DNA of 64,000 nt from Anaerolineales bacterium. Lineage in GTDB: Bacteria > Chloroflexota > Anaerolineae > Anaerolineales > Villigracilaceae. Location of the stretch: the NCBI GenBank assembly GCA_030583925.1, contig CP129482.1, positions 186,001-250,000 of the forward strand, given 5' to 3'. The translations under genes and the position numbers were made by a program. The notes beneath the pieces were generated by a model. It saw only the letters and a program-made list of their open reading frames with translations. It ran no database searches and was not told the origin of the DNA. Below, one piece after another: positions 35,707 through 43,397 of this stretch (position 1 is the stretch's first letter; every line of letters starts with the position of its first letter).

Positions 35707-36339
35707 CTATTCAATCGTCACCAACCCAATTCGCACAGCGTAAAGAGCGGCTTGCGTCCGGCTGGGCACATTCAGTTTTCTCAAGATGCTGCTCACGTGC
35801 GTCTTGACTGTTTTTTCTCCAATGCTGAGTTCGAGCGCGATCTCCTTATTAGCGCGTCCTGATGCTAACAGGCGCAGCACATCGATCTCGCGTTCGGTTA
35901 ATTTTTCGGGGCTATCCGGCGCTTGCACTTCACGCATCAAGCGCGCTGCGGCTTGCGGAGATAGTTGCACCTGTCCGGCCGCCGCGGCTTTGATCGCGTG
36001 CCGCAACTCCTCCGCTCGTGTATCCTTGAGCAGGTATCCGATCGCGCCCGCCCGCATGGCTTTCATCACGGCTTCGTCTTCGAGCACGCTGGTCAAGGCG
36101 ATGATTTCCGTGTCGGGAAAATCGCGGCGAATACGCGTAGTCGCGTCGATCCCATCCATAATGGGCATTAGCAGATCCATTAGGATGACATCGGGATTCA
36201 ACTCCCGCGTCAGGCGGATGGCATCCTCCCCGTTCTCCGCTTCGCCTACGACCTCTAAATCTGGATCCAGGCTGAGAAACATTTTCAACCCCTGACGGAC
36301 CACTGCGTAGTCATCCACAAGCAGGATACGAATGATCAT
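35707..36339 (-). CDS. NarL/FixJ family response regulator
   Basis: A 210-residue two-domain regulator. The receiver has the acidic pair at D9-D10, the phospho-acceptor D55 in VILMDLLMP, T83 region and K105 in YLLKDTRA. The output domain is a LuxR-type helix-turn-helix (LTEREIDVLRLLASGRANKE, STVKTH variant EKTVKTHVSSILRKL). It is first in a two-gene operon with the kinase. Its own promoter carries TATAAT (36435 to 36430) with the shared 36-bp element 27 bases upstream, so it probably regulates itself and the CPBP gene at 33501. Confidence 0.93.
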   Translation of the reverse strand: MIIRILLVDDYAVVRQGLKMFLSLDPDLEVVGEAENGEDAIRLTRELNPDVILMDLLMPIMDGIDATTRIRRDFPDTEIIALTSVLEDEAVMKAMRAGAIGYLLKDTRAEELRHAIKAAAAGQVQLSPQAAARLMREVQAPDSPEKLTEREIDVLRLLASGRANKEIALELSIGEKTVKTHVSSILRKLNVPSRTQAALYAVRIGLVTIE

Positions 36340-36429
36340 GGGTATCTCTCCTCGAAAAAGCTTCCCGAATGCAGCGGGCGAACGTGAAGGTGAGTCAAAT
36401 TTCGGGATGCTGAATTACTTTATACCCTA

Positions 36430-36498
36430 ATTATAGTTTTCATTTGTCCAAAGCAGTTCAGACTTAAGTCGGAGATGGGTGACCAGCCTTTTGCCGAT
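36430..36498 (-). promoter_or_regulatory. Response-regulator box plus -10 of the regulator-kinase operon
   Basis: Minus-strand TATAAT occupies 36435 to 36430, about 90 bases before the regulator start. Exactly 27 bases upstream begins the 36-bp element (36463-36498) shared with the CPBP promoter at 33575-33610. No -35 hexamer is visible at the usual distance. The element also ends 33 bases before the divergent receiver-only gene at 36532 and could serve both directions. Confidence 0.7.
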
Positions 36499-36531
36499 GC
36501 GCGGTTTTATTCCACTGGCTAAACTGGGGGC

Positions 36532-36906
36532 ATGATCAAAATCCTGCTCGTTGACGACGACCCCAATATCCGCCGTGGGGTGAGAATGAATCTCGCACTC
36601 GAATCCGACTTCTCGGTCGTGGGAGAGGCGGGCGATGGTTGGGAAGCCCTGCAACTTGCGCGCGAACTCCAGCCTGATGTAGTGGTGATGGATATCCGCC
36701 TGCCATCCTTGGATGGTTTGAGCGCGGCAGAGCGTTTGCGCCAGTCCCAGCCGCAGTGTGCCGTCATCATCCTGACTTTGTACGATGAGTTGTCCAACCG
36801 CGAGCGCGCCGAACAGGTTCGCGCGGCGTTTATTCCCAAGCAAACGGCGAACGGCGAGTTGGTGAAGGTGATCCGCAAAGTAATTTCGGAAAAAGGAGCA
36901 AACTAA
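36532..36906 (+). CDS. Receiver-only response regulator
   Basis: A 124-residue stand-alone receiver domain: D8-D9-D10 acidic patch, phospho-acceptor D54 in VVMDIRLPS, a threonine in ILTLYDE, and lysine in FIPKQT. No output domain is fused. It is transcribed divergently from the NarL-type operon and shares its regulatory region. It may act as a phosphate sink or as a partner for another kinase. The ribosome site is a weak GGGGG. The stop overlaps the start of the next small membrane-protein gene by one base (TAATG). Confidence 0.85.
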   Translation: MIKILLVDDDPNIRRGVRMNLALESDFSVVGEAGDGWEALQLARELQPDVVVMDIRLPSLDGLSAAERLRQSQPQCAVIILTLYDELSNRERAEQVRAAFIPKQTANGELVKVIRKVISEKGAN

Positions 36907-37202
36907 TGAATAAGGAACGCGCAGAATTGGGTATTGCTGGAGGAATTTTCCTGATCGGGATCGGTGTATTGATCATGACAGGCTTCTGGTGGCCTGGCAT
37001 CTTGTTTGTGATCGGACTGGCGCTAGCTGCCGACCACGCCTTTCACAGACGTTACGTTCAAGCGTTGATGGCATTTGTCGTTTGTCTTGCTGTCGGGTTG
37101 ATTTTCGCAATCAATGTCCCGTGGAAGATATATGGTCCATTTATCTTGATTTCATTTGGGATCGTTGTCTTGACGCGGAATGTTTTGTTCAAACAAAGTT
37201 GA
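36906..37202 (+). CDS. Small membrane protein, LiaF-TM-like
   Basis: A 98-residue protein with four short hydrophobic segments (GIAGGIFLIGIGVLIM, WPGILFVIGLALAA, ALMAFVVCLAVGLIFAI, and YGPFILISFGIVVL). The repeated WPGxLFxIG and FILISFGI pattern recalls the transmembrane part of LiaF/DUF5668-type proteins. It is translationally coupled to the receiver-only gene by a TAATG overlap, so the two may work together in envelope signalling. Function inferred only. Confidence 0.65.
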   Translation: MNKERAELGIAGGIFLIGIGVLIMTGFWWPGILFVIGLALAADHAFHRRYVQALMAFVVCLAVGLIFAINVPWKIYGPFILISFGIVVLTRNVLFKQS

Positions 37203-37212
37203 AAGGTAGAAG

Positions 37213-37830
37213 ATGAACAATCGCCTTAATGCTCAACACATCGAGGAAGATAAAGTAGGGTTGGAGCGACTTGTCTTTTTCAGCGACGCGGTTTTTGCCA
37301 TAGCCATCACCTTACTGGCGCTGGAAATTCATCTGCCTCAAGATATTGCTAACGCAAGCAACGCTGAACTTCTGAATAACCTGCTTGCTATTTGGCCTAA
37401 GTATTTGAGCTTTATCATCAGTTTTTTGGTCATCGGCAACTTTTGGATCTCCCACCATCGTCGTTTTCGCTCGATCGTACGCTACAATACTCGGTTGTTA
37501 TTCCTTAACCTGTTTCTGCTGATGTGCATTGCCTTCATCCCGTTTCCAACGTCCGTTTTGAGCGAGAACAGCAATCGTACCGCTACCATCTTTTACGCCT
37601 TGACCATTGCTGTGACAGGATTCTTGTCTGCGATCTTGTGGTGGTATGCGTCGGATGGGAAACGGCTGACCGCAAAATCCTTTGACAAGAAAAGGGCTTA
37701 TCGTTATCTGTTATCCAACCTGATCATTCCAATTGTGTTTGGGTTATCCATCGGGTTGGCGTATATTAATCCTGACCTTGCCAAGTTTTCGTGGATTCTA
37801 ACAGCACCCGCCGCCCTGCTTACAAGATAG
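37213..37830 (+). CDS. TMEM175 (DUF1211) family membrane protein
   Basis: A 205-residue protein with six transmembrane segments. The first helix contains the family signature RLVFFSDAVFAIAITLLALE, where the FSD motif lines the pore in TMEM175-type potassium channels; the rest (FWISHHRRFR, FIPFPTSVL) also fits bacterial homologues. Bacterial members conduct potassium weakly as tetramers. It starts 10 bases after the small membrane-protein gene, with GAAAGG upstream, in the same plus-strand run. Confidence 0.88.
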   Translation: MNNRLNAQHIEEDKVGLERLVFFSDAVFAIAITLLALEIHLPQDIANASNAELLNNLLAIWPKYLSFIISFLVIGNFWISHHRRFRSIVRYNTRLLFLNLFLLMCIAFIPFPTSVLSENSNRTATIFYALTIAVTGFLSAILWWYASDGKRLTAKSFDKKRAYRYLLSNLIIPIVFGLSIGLAYINPDLAKFSWILTAPAALLTR

Positions 37831-37844
37831 AATAAGGAGAACCA

Positions 37845-38183
37845 ATGGAATCGCTTAAGTTAATCAATGTTGGACTTCGTTTTTTGCTCGAACTCTGCAT
37901 CTTGTTTATTTTCGGATTCTGGGGCTTCAAAACTGGTCACAATACGTTCCTCAAATTTTTGCTTGGATTGGGTAGTCCTGTCCTGTTTGCCGTAGTGTGG
38001 GGAACCTTTCTTGCGCCAAAATCTTCCAGACGATTGCATGAACCCTGGCTGTTCTTGCTGGAACTCGCCCTCTTTGCGCTGGCGTGCTGGGCATTGTACA
38101 GTACAGGAAAAATTAATTTGACCGTCGCGTTCGGCGGTCTCTACATCCTCAATAAAATTTTGATGCTGCTTTGGAGGCAATAA
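37845..38183 (+). CDS. YrdB/DUF2568 family membrane protein
   Basis: A 112-residue protein with four transmembrane segments, matching DUF2568 (YrdB): LRFLLELCILFIFGFWGF, then PVLFAVVWGTFLAPKSSRRL and FLLELALFALACWALY. The APKSSRRL loop is typical. AAGGAG lies seven bases upstream. Function unknown. It is the last gene before the third comM fragment, about 95 bases away. Confidence 0.82.
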   Translation: MESLKLINVGLRFLLELCILFIFGFWGFKTGHNTFLKFLLGLGSPVLFAVVWGTFLAPKSSRRLHEPWLFLLELALFALACWALYSTGKINLTVAFGGLYILNKILMLLWRQ

Positions 38184-38278
38184 TAAGCAACGCTGTTTAT
38201 AATTGATGCTTGAAAAGTTTTTTGCCGAAACCACTTAGGGCATAAGAATAATTCCCATTTTCTAAGGCGAAAACTCAG

Positions 38279-38776
38279 TTCAATTATGTACACCCCTGCC
38301 CTTGTGGCTTCCTGCAATCGGACATAAAACCATGCACTTGTGCACCTGCCACAGTAAGGAAGTATCAGAAAAGAATATCTGGTCCCTTGCTTGACAGAAT
38401 TGATATCCATATTGAAGTTCCGAGCGTGGATTATGAAAAGTTAAGCGGAGACAGGCTGGGCGAAACCAGCGAAACAATCCGCAAACGTGTGCAAGCCGCG
38501 CGAAATATTCAACTTGCTCGTTTTGCGAAACTTGGATCATCAAACATCGTGGCAAATGCCGACATGCGCGTGGGGGAGATTCGTCAGTTCTGCAAATTGC
38601 AGGATGAAGGTCAGAGCCTGATGCGCGCGGCGATGAGCCAGATGAATTTATCGGCGCGGGCGTATCATCGCATCCTCAAACTGGCGCGCACCATCGCCGA
38701 TCTAGCGGGGAGCGAGGAGATTCAATCCGCGCATTTGGCAGAGGCGTTGCAATACCGTCCGAAGTTGATGATCTAA
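38279..38776 (+). pseudogene. comM/yifB 3' fragment, copy 3
   Basis: A 166-codon in-frame stretch with the same left boundary as copies 1 and 2 (GAAAACTCAGTTCAATTATG, then ACACCCC and PCPCG). It encodes KYQKRISGPLLDRIDIHIEV and the C-terminal helical domain, ending EALQYRPKLMI and TAA. The ATPase core is absent. The first 200 bases are diverged from copy 2 with many third-position changes, while 38486-38772 is nearly identical to it, as expected from recombination or gene conversion. A strong terminator lies 24 bases downstream. No frameshift or internal stop is present. Confidence 0.85.
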
Positions 38777-38799
38777 TCCGATCAACCCATCCCATTGAC

Positions 38800-38824
38800 A
38801 AGACGCCGCGCGGCGTCTTTTTTG
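38800..38824 (+). terminator. Rho-independent terminator after comM copy 3
   Basis: AAGACGCCG pairs with CGGCGTCTT (38800-38819, two-base CG centre, so in practice a tight loop) followed by TTTTTT. It ends any transcript through the comM fragment before the DeoR gene. Confidence 0.85.
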
Positions 38825-38841
38825 ATTCCCCAAACTGACCC

Positions 38842-38869
38842 TTGAAAAATCTCGGAATCCTGCTATGAT
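38842..38869 (+). promoter_or_regulatory. Sigma-70-type promoter of the DeoR gene
   Basis: TTGAAA (38842-38847), a 16-base spacer and TATGAT (38864-38869) lie upstream of ATG 38896. It comes directly after a terminator, so the sugar cluster has an independent promoter here. Confidence 0.6.
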
Positions 38870-38895
38870 TGTTTGTGACTGATTTTTGAGCGATT

Positions 38896-39669
38896 ATGAG
38901 CGAATTTACGCCAACGCCAGAACGACAAAAACAGATCCTTTCCCTGCTTTCCAAACAGGGACGGTTGAGCGTTTCGGAGATTGTGGGACAATTCTCGATC
39001 AGCGAAGCGACCGCGCGGCGCGATCTCGAATCGCTGGCGTCGCAGGGAAAAGCCCAGCGCGTGCATGGCGGCGTGATCGTCGTCGAGCAGGCGCCGCCCG
39101 AATTGCCCATCTTACAACGTGAAAGTGAACAGACAGGGGAGAAATCCAGCATTGGGCGCGCTGCCGCTGAACTCATCGCGGATGGCGAGACGGTCTTCCT
39201 CGGCTCGGGGACGACGGTGTTGGAGACAGCCAAATATCTGCGCGAACGGAAAAATCTCACGGTCGTCACCAACTCCCTGCCTGTGTTGAACGCGCTGGCG
39301 AGCGCCAAAGATATCACGGTCATTTCATTGGGCGGACAATTACGCGAGAGCGAACTTTCCTTCATCGGTCACATCACCGAACAAGCCTTGGCGGAACTCC
39401 GCGTGGATAAGGTTGTCATGGGCACGCGCGGCATCAGCCTCGAGCATGGCTTGACCCACGATTACCTGCCTGAAACCCTCACCGACCGCGCCATCTTGAA
39501 GATCGGGCGGACGGTCATCATCGCGGCGGACCATACGAAAATACATCGCGTCGCCACTGCCCTACTCGCGCCGTTGAAATCCATTCAGGTCTTTGTCACA
39601 GACGGCAAGGCTGAGAAGAAATTTTTGCAAGCGTTGAAAAAACTCGGAATCGAAGTTGTTGTCGCGTAG
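38896..39669 (+). CDS. DeoR family transcriptional regulator (AgaR/GlpR-like)
   Basis: A 257-residue regulator. The N-terminal winged helix is typical DeoR (PERQKQILSLLSKQGRLSVS and SEATARRDLESL, residues about 7-60). The C-terminal sugar-phosphate-binding domain contains GSGTTVLETAKYL, VVTNSLPVLNAL and AADHTKIHRVA, with the lysine that typically contacts a phosphorylated sugar. It is first in a plus-strand cluster for sugar uptake and catabolism with an AgaS-like SIS enzyme, a tagatose-type kinase and an aldolase subunit, so a tagatose or galactosamine phosphate is the likely effector. It has its own promoter and is followed 31 bases later by the amidohydrolase gene. Confidence 0.92.
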   Translation: MSEFTPTPERQKQILSLLSKQGRLSVSEIVGQFSISEATARRDLESLASQGKAQRVHGGVIVVEQAPPELPILQRESEQTGEKSSIGRAAAELIADGETVFLGSGTTVLETAKYLRERKNLTVVTNSLPVLNALASAKDITVISLGGQLRESELSFIGHITEQALAELRVDKVVMGTRGISLEHGLTHDYLPETLTDRAILKIGRTVIIAADHTKIHRVATALLAPLKSIQVFVTDGKAEKKFLQALKKLGIEVVVA

Positions 39670-39700
39670 GTTGAGTATTTAGCGTGACATTTGGAGAACC

Positions 39701-40732
39701 ATGCTTCTCAAAGATTTTCGTCCGCAGTCGAAACTTGTCACAAAAACCACGCTGGTTGACAAACCAAAATTCCCCGTTATTGACGCGCACGATCACCTCG
39801 GCGAACCATTCGGCGGCGGTTGGGATCAGAAACCGTTGAGTGAACTGCTCGACCTGCTTGATGAAGCGGGTGTGACTCATTACGTTGACCTCGACGGCGG
39901 CTGGGGAGAAGACATTCTCGATTCGCATCTCAAACATTTCAAAGAAGGCGCGCCCGAACGCTTTCAAATCTTCGGCGGCGTGGACTGGGGCAAATGGCAG
40001 GAGTTGGGGAATCAATTCCCAGAGTGGGCGGCGAAGCGTTTGGTCGCGCAAAAGGAACGCGGCGCGCAGGGACTCAAAATTTGGAAGCCATTCGGCTTGC
40101 ACGTCAAAGATCACGAAGGCAAATTGGTGGATGTGGACGATGCGCGCCTCGTTCCGATCTGGGAGACGGCGGGCGAATTGGGTTTGCCCGTGTTGATTCA
40201 CGTCGCCGACCCTGTCGCGTTCTTCGACCCGATTGACGAGACCAACGAACGTTGGGAGGAACTGGGCGGACATCCCGATTGGGCGTTCACCAGCCCGCCG
40301 TTTCCATCGTTCATGCACATAATGAATTGCTTCAAAAATCTTGTCGCCCGACATTCGTCCACAACGTTCATCGGCGCGCACGTGGGATGTTATGGCGAAA
40401 ATCTTGGCTGGGTCGGTCAAATGTTGGATGACTGCCCAAACTATTACATTGACATCTCTGCCCGCTTCGGCGAGATCGGACGCCAGCCTTACACCTCGCG
40501 TAAGTTCTTCATCCAATACCAGGACCGCATCCTGTACGGTTCGGATATGAGTCCCGACCTCGACGCTTATCGTTTGAGTTATCGCCTGCTCGAAACCGAC
40601 GATGAATATTTCAACTACAACACCAGCGAAGTCCCTGCGCAGGGACGCTTCTACGCCTATGGTTTATATCTGCCCGATGATGTGTTGCGGAAAGTCTATC
40701 GCGAGAATGCAATGAAGGTTTTGAAGATCTGA
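39701..40732 (+). CDS. Amidohydrolase-2-type metal-dependent hydrolase
   Basis: A 343-residue TIM-barrel hydrolase. The metal-binding H-x-H is in VIDAHDHLG (H30, H32). Later motifs are VLIHVADP (His on strand 5-6), FIGAHVGCYGENLGW and the closing aspartate in YGSDMSPDLD. Members hydrolyse or decarboxylate cyclic acids, lactones and related compounds. In this position it might open a sugar lactone or act on a side group, but it lacks the family features of AgaA/NagA deacetylases, so I do not assign it that step. GGAG precedes the ATG by six bases. Confidence 0.82.
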   Translation: MLLKDFRPQSKLVTKTTLVDKPKFPVIDAHDHLGEPFGGGWDQKPLSELLDLLDEAGVTHYVDLDGGWGEDILDSHLKHFKEGAPERFQIFGGVDWGKWQELGNQFPEWAAKRLVAQKERGAQGLKIWKPFGLHVKDHEGKLVDVDDARLVPIWETAGELGLPVLIHVADPVAFFDPIDETNERWEELGGHPDWAFTSPPFPSFMHIMNCFKNLVARHSSTTFIGAHVGCYGENLGWVGQMLDDCPNYYIDISARFGEIGRQPYTSRKFFIQYQDRILYGSDMSPDLDAYRLSYRLLETDDEYFNYNTSEVPAQGRFYAYGLYLPDDVLRKVYRENAMKVLKI

Positions 40733-40738
40733 TACTCG

Positions 40739-40849
40739 GTGGTCGAGTAGTCCCGCATGATCGTCGCGGGACGTATCGAGACCACTGGCAATTTGAAAAC
40801 ACAAAATTTGAATCGACTGTTGGTTTCGATACCTTCGTACTCAACCAAC
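40739..40849. repeat. REP-like palindromes (GGTCGAGTA...GTATCGAGACC family), two copies
   Basis: Copy one (40739-40785) reads from GTGGTCGAGTAGTCCCG through a CGCGGGA centre to GTATCGAGACCAC and folds on itself. A degenerate inverted copy (about 40820-40849) has TTGGTTTCGATACC and TACTCAACCAAC. The same family is seen twice at 43256-43375. Confidence 0.75.
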
Positions 40850-40874
40850 TGAGCAACTATCAAACTACGCAACT

Positions 40875-41900
40875 ATGCAACTAACCAACTACCACACCTA
40901 CACCGAGATCAAGACTCAAACCGAAGCGTGGCGTCAGGCTTTGGATGTAATAAACGCTTCATCCCTCCCGAAAGCGGATGACTATGACCTGGTCATTTTC
41001 ACTGGCTGCGGCTCGACGTACTACCTCTCACAAGCAGCGGCGGCATTGTACGTCGAATTGACGGGACGCCCCGCCCAAGCCATCTCTGGCGGGGAATTGC
41101 TGTTGAATCCACAAACGGTTGTGCCGCAAACTTCCAGTTTGCGCTTTTTGCTCGTTGCCATCAGCCGTTCAGGGACGACGACCGAGACGATCAAAGCCGT
41201 AGAAAAATTCAAAAGCGGAAAACGCGGCGACGTGGTCGTCATCAGCAATTACAACGAAACCCTCTCGCATCTGGCGGACTTCAATTTCGTGATTGACAAA
41301 GGGCAGGAAGAATCGGTCGCGCAGACACGTTCCTTCGCTTCGATGTATGTCGCGGTGACCGCGTTGTGCGCCAAGATGGCAGGGCGGGATGATTTGGTTG
41401 AAGCGATGGATAAATTACCAGAGACTGGAGACTGGCTGATTGACAAGTATGAGGCGTTTGCAAAATCAATCGGGGAAAATTTGGCGTTCGATCGGTTTTA
41501 TTTTCTCGGCTCAGGCATCCGTTATGGACTCGCTTGCGAGGTGAATCTCAAAATGAAGGAGATGACCCTCACCCATAGCGAGCCGTTCCACTTTTTGGAG
41601 TTCCGCCATGGACCGATGTCGATGGTTGGAAAATCAACGTTGGTCTGTGGTCTATTGTCCACGGTCAATCGTCAGCATGAGGCGAAGACGCTCGAAGAGA
41701 TGAAAAGGCTTGGGGGAACTGTGGCAACCGTCGGTGAGAAAGAAGCGGATGTGTGTTTCGAATCCAATATCCCAGAGGAGGTGCGCGGCGTCCTGTATCT
41801 TCCCGTTTTGCAATTGATGTCGTTCCATCGTTCGTTGGCGAAAGGTTTGAATCCCGACCGACCGAATAATTTGACGGCGGTCGTGAAATTAGATTTGTAG
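40875..41900 (+). CDS. SIS domain sugar isomerase/deaminase, AgaS-like
   Basis: A 341-residue double-SIS protein. The N-terminal helix is YHTYTEIKTQTEAWRQALDV, the first SIS domain has TGCGSTYYLSQAAA and AISRSGTTTETIKAV, and the second has FYFLGSGIRYGLACEVNLKM and EFRHGPMS. EESVAQTRSFASM is like the active-site segment of AgaS, a galactosamine-6-phosphate deaminase/isomerase giving tagatose-6-phosphate, though the GlmS C-terminal domain and NagB-II share the fold. The PfkB kinase and aldolase subunit downstream favour the AgaS assignment. No clear ribosome site is seen. Confidence 0.82.
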   Translation: MQLTNYHTYTEIKTQTEAWRQALDVINASSLPKADDYDLVIFTGCGSTYYLSQAAAALYVELTGRPAQAISGGELLLNPQTVVPQTSSLRFLLVAISRSGTTTETIKAVEKFKSGKRGDVVVISNYNETLSHLADFNFVIDKGQEESVAQTRSFASMYVAVTALCAKMAGRDDLVEAMDKLPETGDWLIDKYEAFAKSIGENLAFDRFYFLGSGIRYGLACEVNLKMKEMTLTHSEPFHFLEFRHGPMSMVGKSTLVCGLLSTVNRQHEAKTLEEMKRLGGTVATVGEKEADVCFESNIPEEVRGVLYLPVLQLMSFHRSLAKGLNPDRPNNLTAVVKLDL

Positions 41901-41943
41901 GGCGATTCGCCAAATCGCCTTACGCAAACAAAGGAGAAGAAGA

Positions 41944-43248
41944 ATGAAAAAGTTACTGTTTGTTTTTGTGCTGGCAAGTCTTTTGCTTGCCGCGTGCGGA
42001 GGCGGCGCGGCGACCGAAGCGCCCGCTTCGAACGAGCCTGTGGAGATCCGCGTGTGGGGACATCAGGCGCCCGCGTTCAATGAAGCCAACCAGAAAATGT
42101 TCGACGACTTCATGGCGGCGAACCCGAATGTGACCATCAAGTACGAAACCTTCCCGTGGGATGTGTTCATTCAGACGATTCAGACCTCGCTGCCTGCGGG
42201 CAACACTGCGGATGTTATTCTCATCCCTGGCGGTTACACCTGCCGCTACGCCTCGGGCGGACAGTTGCTCGAAGTGCCCGCCGATGTGATGACCCTTGAC
42301 GCCGCGAAGGGAATCTTCTTCGATGCGCCGCTCGGCGGTCAGACCTGCGATGGGAAGTTGTACGGTTTCCCTGCGGAATACAATCTCGAATACGGCGGCG
42401 CGTATGTGAACCCCGCGTTGTTCGAAGCGGCTGGCGTTGCGTATCCGCCCACGTGGGCAAACTGGGACGCGGTCGTTGAGGATGCAAAGAAGATGACCAC
42501 GCTCGGCTCGGACGGCGTGATGACCGTCGCGGGGATGCACTACACCAACAGCGATCAACTTTTCACGTACTTCCTCGCTGGCATTTTGGAGCAAGGTGGA
42601 AACTATTTTGCGGAAGATGGGAAACACTTCAACTTCAATTCGCCCGAAGCCGTTGCGACCATCCAGAAACTGATGGACATGGCGCAGAAGGATCACATTG
42701 TTGACCCGATCATCTTCAACGCGGATAGCGAATGGGTCGGCGATTCGTTCGCGCAGGGACACAACGCCATCGGCGTGTTGGGCTCATGGTACGCGGGCGA
42801 CGCGAAGATCGGTTATCCCGACCTTGTGTTCGATTACGTGGCTCTGCCTCCGATGATGGGTTCGGAACACAAATTCGTCTCCGTCGGCGGATGGGGTTAT
42901 GTGGTCGGCAAAAGCACCAAACATGCCGACATCGCCTGGAAACTCGCCGCCTTCCTCGGCGCGAACGAAGCGAACGTGTTGTATTTCAACTCCACGTCCG
43001 CGACAATCCCTGCGATGAAGTCCGTCGCCGCCGACGCGAAGTATGTGGAAGCGGTTCCGTTTGCCAGCGCGGTTTTGCCCATTTTGGACAAGGGCGCGTA
43101 TCAGGGGGACCTGACCGACCCCGACCAACTGGCGTATGAGATCATCTATCCGACCATCCTCGACGCCATTCAAGGCAACATTACCGCCGAGGAAGCCGCG
43201 AACAGTATTAATGAAGCGGCGAACGCAATGGTGGATGCGGCTCAGTAG
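41944..43248 (+). CDS. Sugar ABC transporter substrate-binding lipoprotein (family 1)
   Basis: A 434-residue family-1 solute-binding protein. A signal peptide ends in LLAAC (C18, lipobox) followed by a Gly/Ala-rich linker. The two-lobe binding domain begins EIRVWGHQAP and has the hinge GKLYGFPAEYNLEYGGAYVN and the C-terminal HADIAWKLAAFLGANEAN. AAAGGAGAAGAAG precedes the ATG. It is followed by its two permeases; no ATPase gene is in the cluster, so it probably shares a general MsmX/UgpC-type ATPase encoded elsewhere. The sugar is probably a galactoside or amino-sugar oligomer. Confidence 0.92.
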   Translation: MKKLLFVFVLASLLLAACGGGAATEAPASNEPVEIRVWGHQAPAFNEANQKMFDDFMAANPNVTIKYETFPWDVFIQTIQTSLPAGNTADVILIPGGYTCRYASGGQLLEVPADVMTLDAAKGIFFDAPLGGQTCDGKLYGFPAEYNLEYGGAYVNPALFEAAGVAYPPTWANWDAVVEDAKKMTTLGSDGVMTVAGMHYTNSDQLFTYFLAGILEQGGNYFAEDGKHFNFNSPEAVATIQKLMDMAQKDHIVDPIIFNADSEWVGDSFAQGHNAIGVLGSWYAGDAKIGYPDLVFDYVALPPMMGSEHKFVSVGGWGYVVGKSTKHADIAWKLAAFLGANEANVLYFNSTSATIPAMKSVAADAKYVEAVPFASAVLPILDKGAYQGDLTDPDQLAYEIIYPTILDAIQGNITAEEAANSINEAANAMVDAAQ

Positions 43249-43255
43249 GTAATCC

Positions 43256-43375
43256 GTTGGTCGAGTAGGCGACGGTGTTCGTTCCGCCGCCGTATCGAGA
43301 CCAACAGGAAACAAGGTCTCTCTTGTTACCCTGTGGTCTCGATATGCCCCGACAAGCGCGGGGCTACTCGACCAC
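43256..43375. repeat. Pair of inverted REP-like hairpins between binding protein and permease
   Basis: Two copies of the GGTCGAGTA...GTATCGAGACC repeat lie in opposite orientation: 43256-43305 (GTTGGTCGAGTAGG to GTATCGAGACCAAC) and 43333-43375 (GTGGTCTCGATATG to CTACTCGACCAC). Each folds alone and they can also pair with each other. They sit between the highly expressed binding-protein gene and the permease gene, like the malE-malF intergenic repeats of enterobacteria, where such structures stabilise the upstream mRNA. Confidence 0.8.
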
Positions 43376-43397
43376 CAAAATTTTTCTGGAGAACCTC

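Noticed and set aside
10916..38278. Integrase, transposase or conjugation genes expected if the comM-bounded blocks are mobile islands
   Set aside because: None was recognised in any frame; the island idea therefore rests on the repeats and gene content only.
39596..40516. Open minus-strand frame of 306 codons
   Set aside because: Antisense to the DeoR end and the amidohydrolase gene, whose metal-site motifs are intact; no ribosome site or family match.
41953..42762. Open minus-strand frame of 269 codons
   Set aside because: It is antisense to the well-supported sugar-binding lipoprotein gene and its product is rich in Arg, His and Val without motifs, as expected from codon bias on the other strand.
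43275..43397. Extended N-terminus of the MalF-type permease
   Set aside because: The added 41 codons run through a pair of REP-like hairpins and lack a ribosome site; ATG 43398 has one and gives the normal family length.
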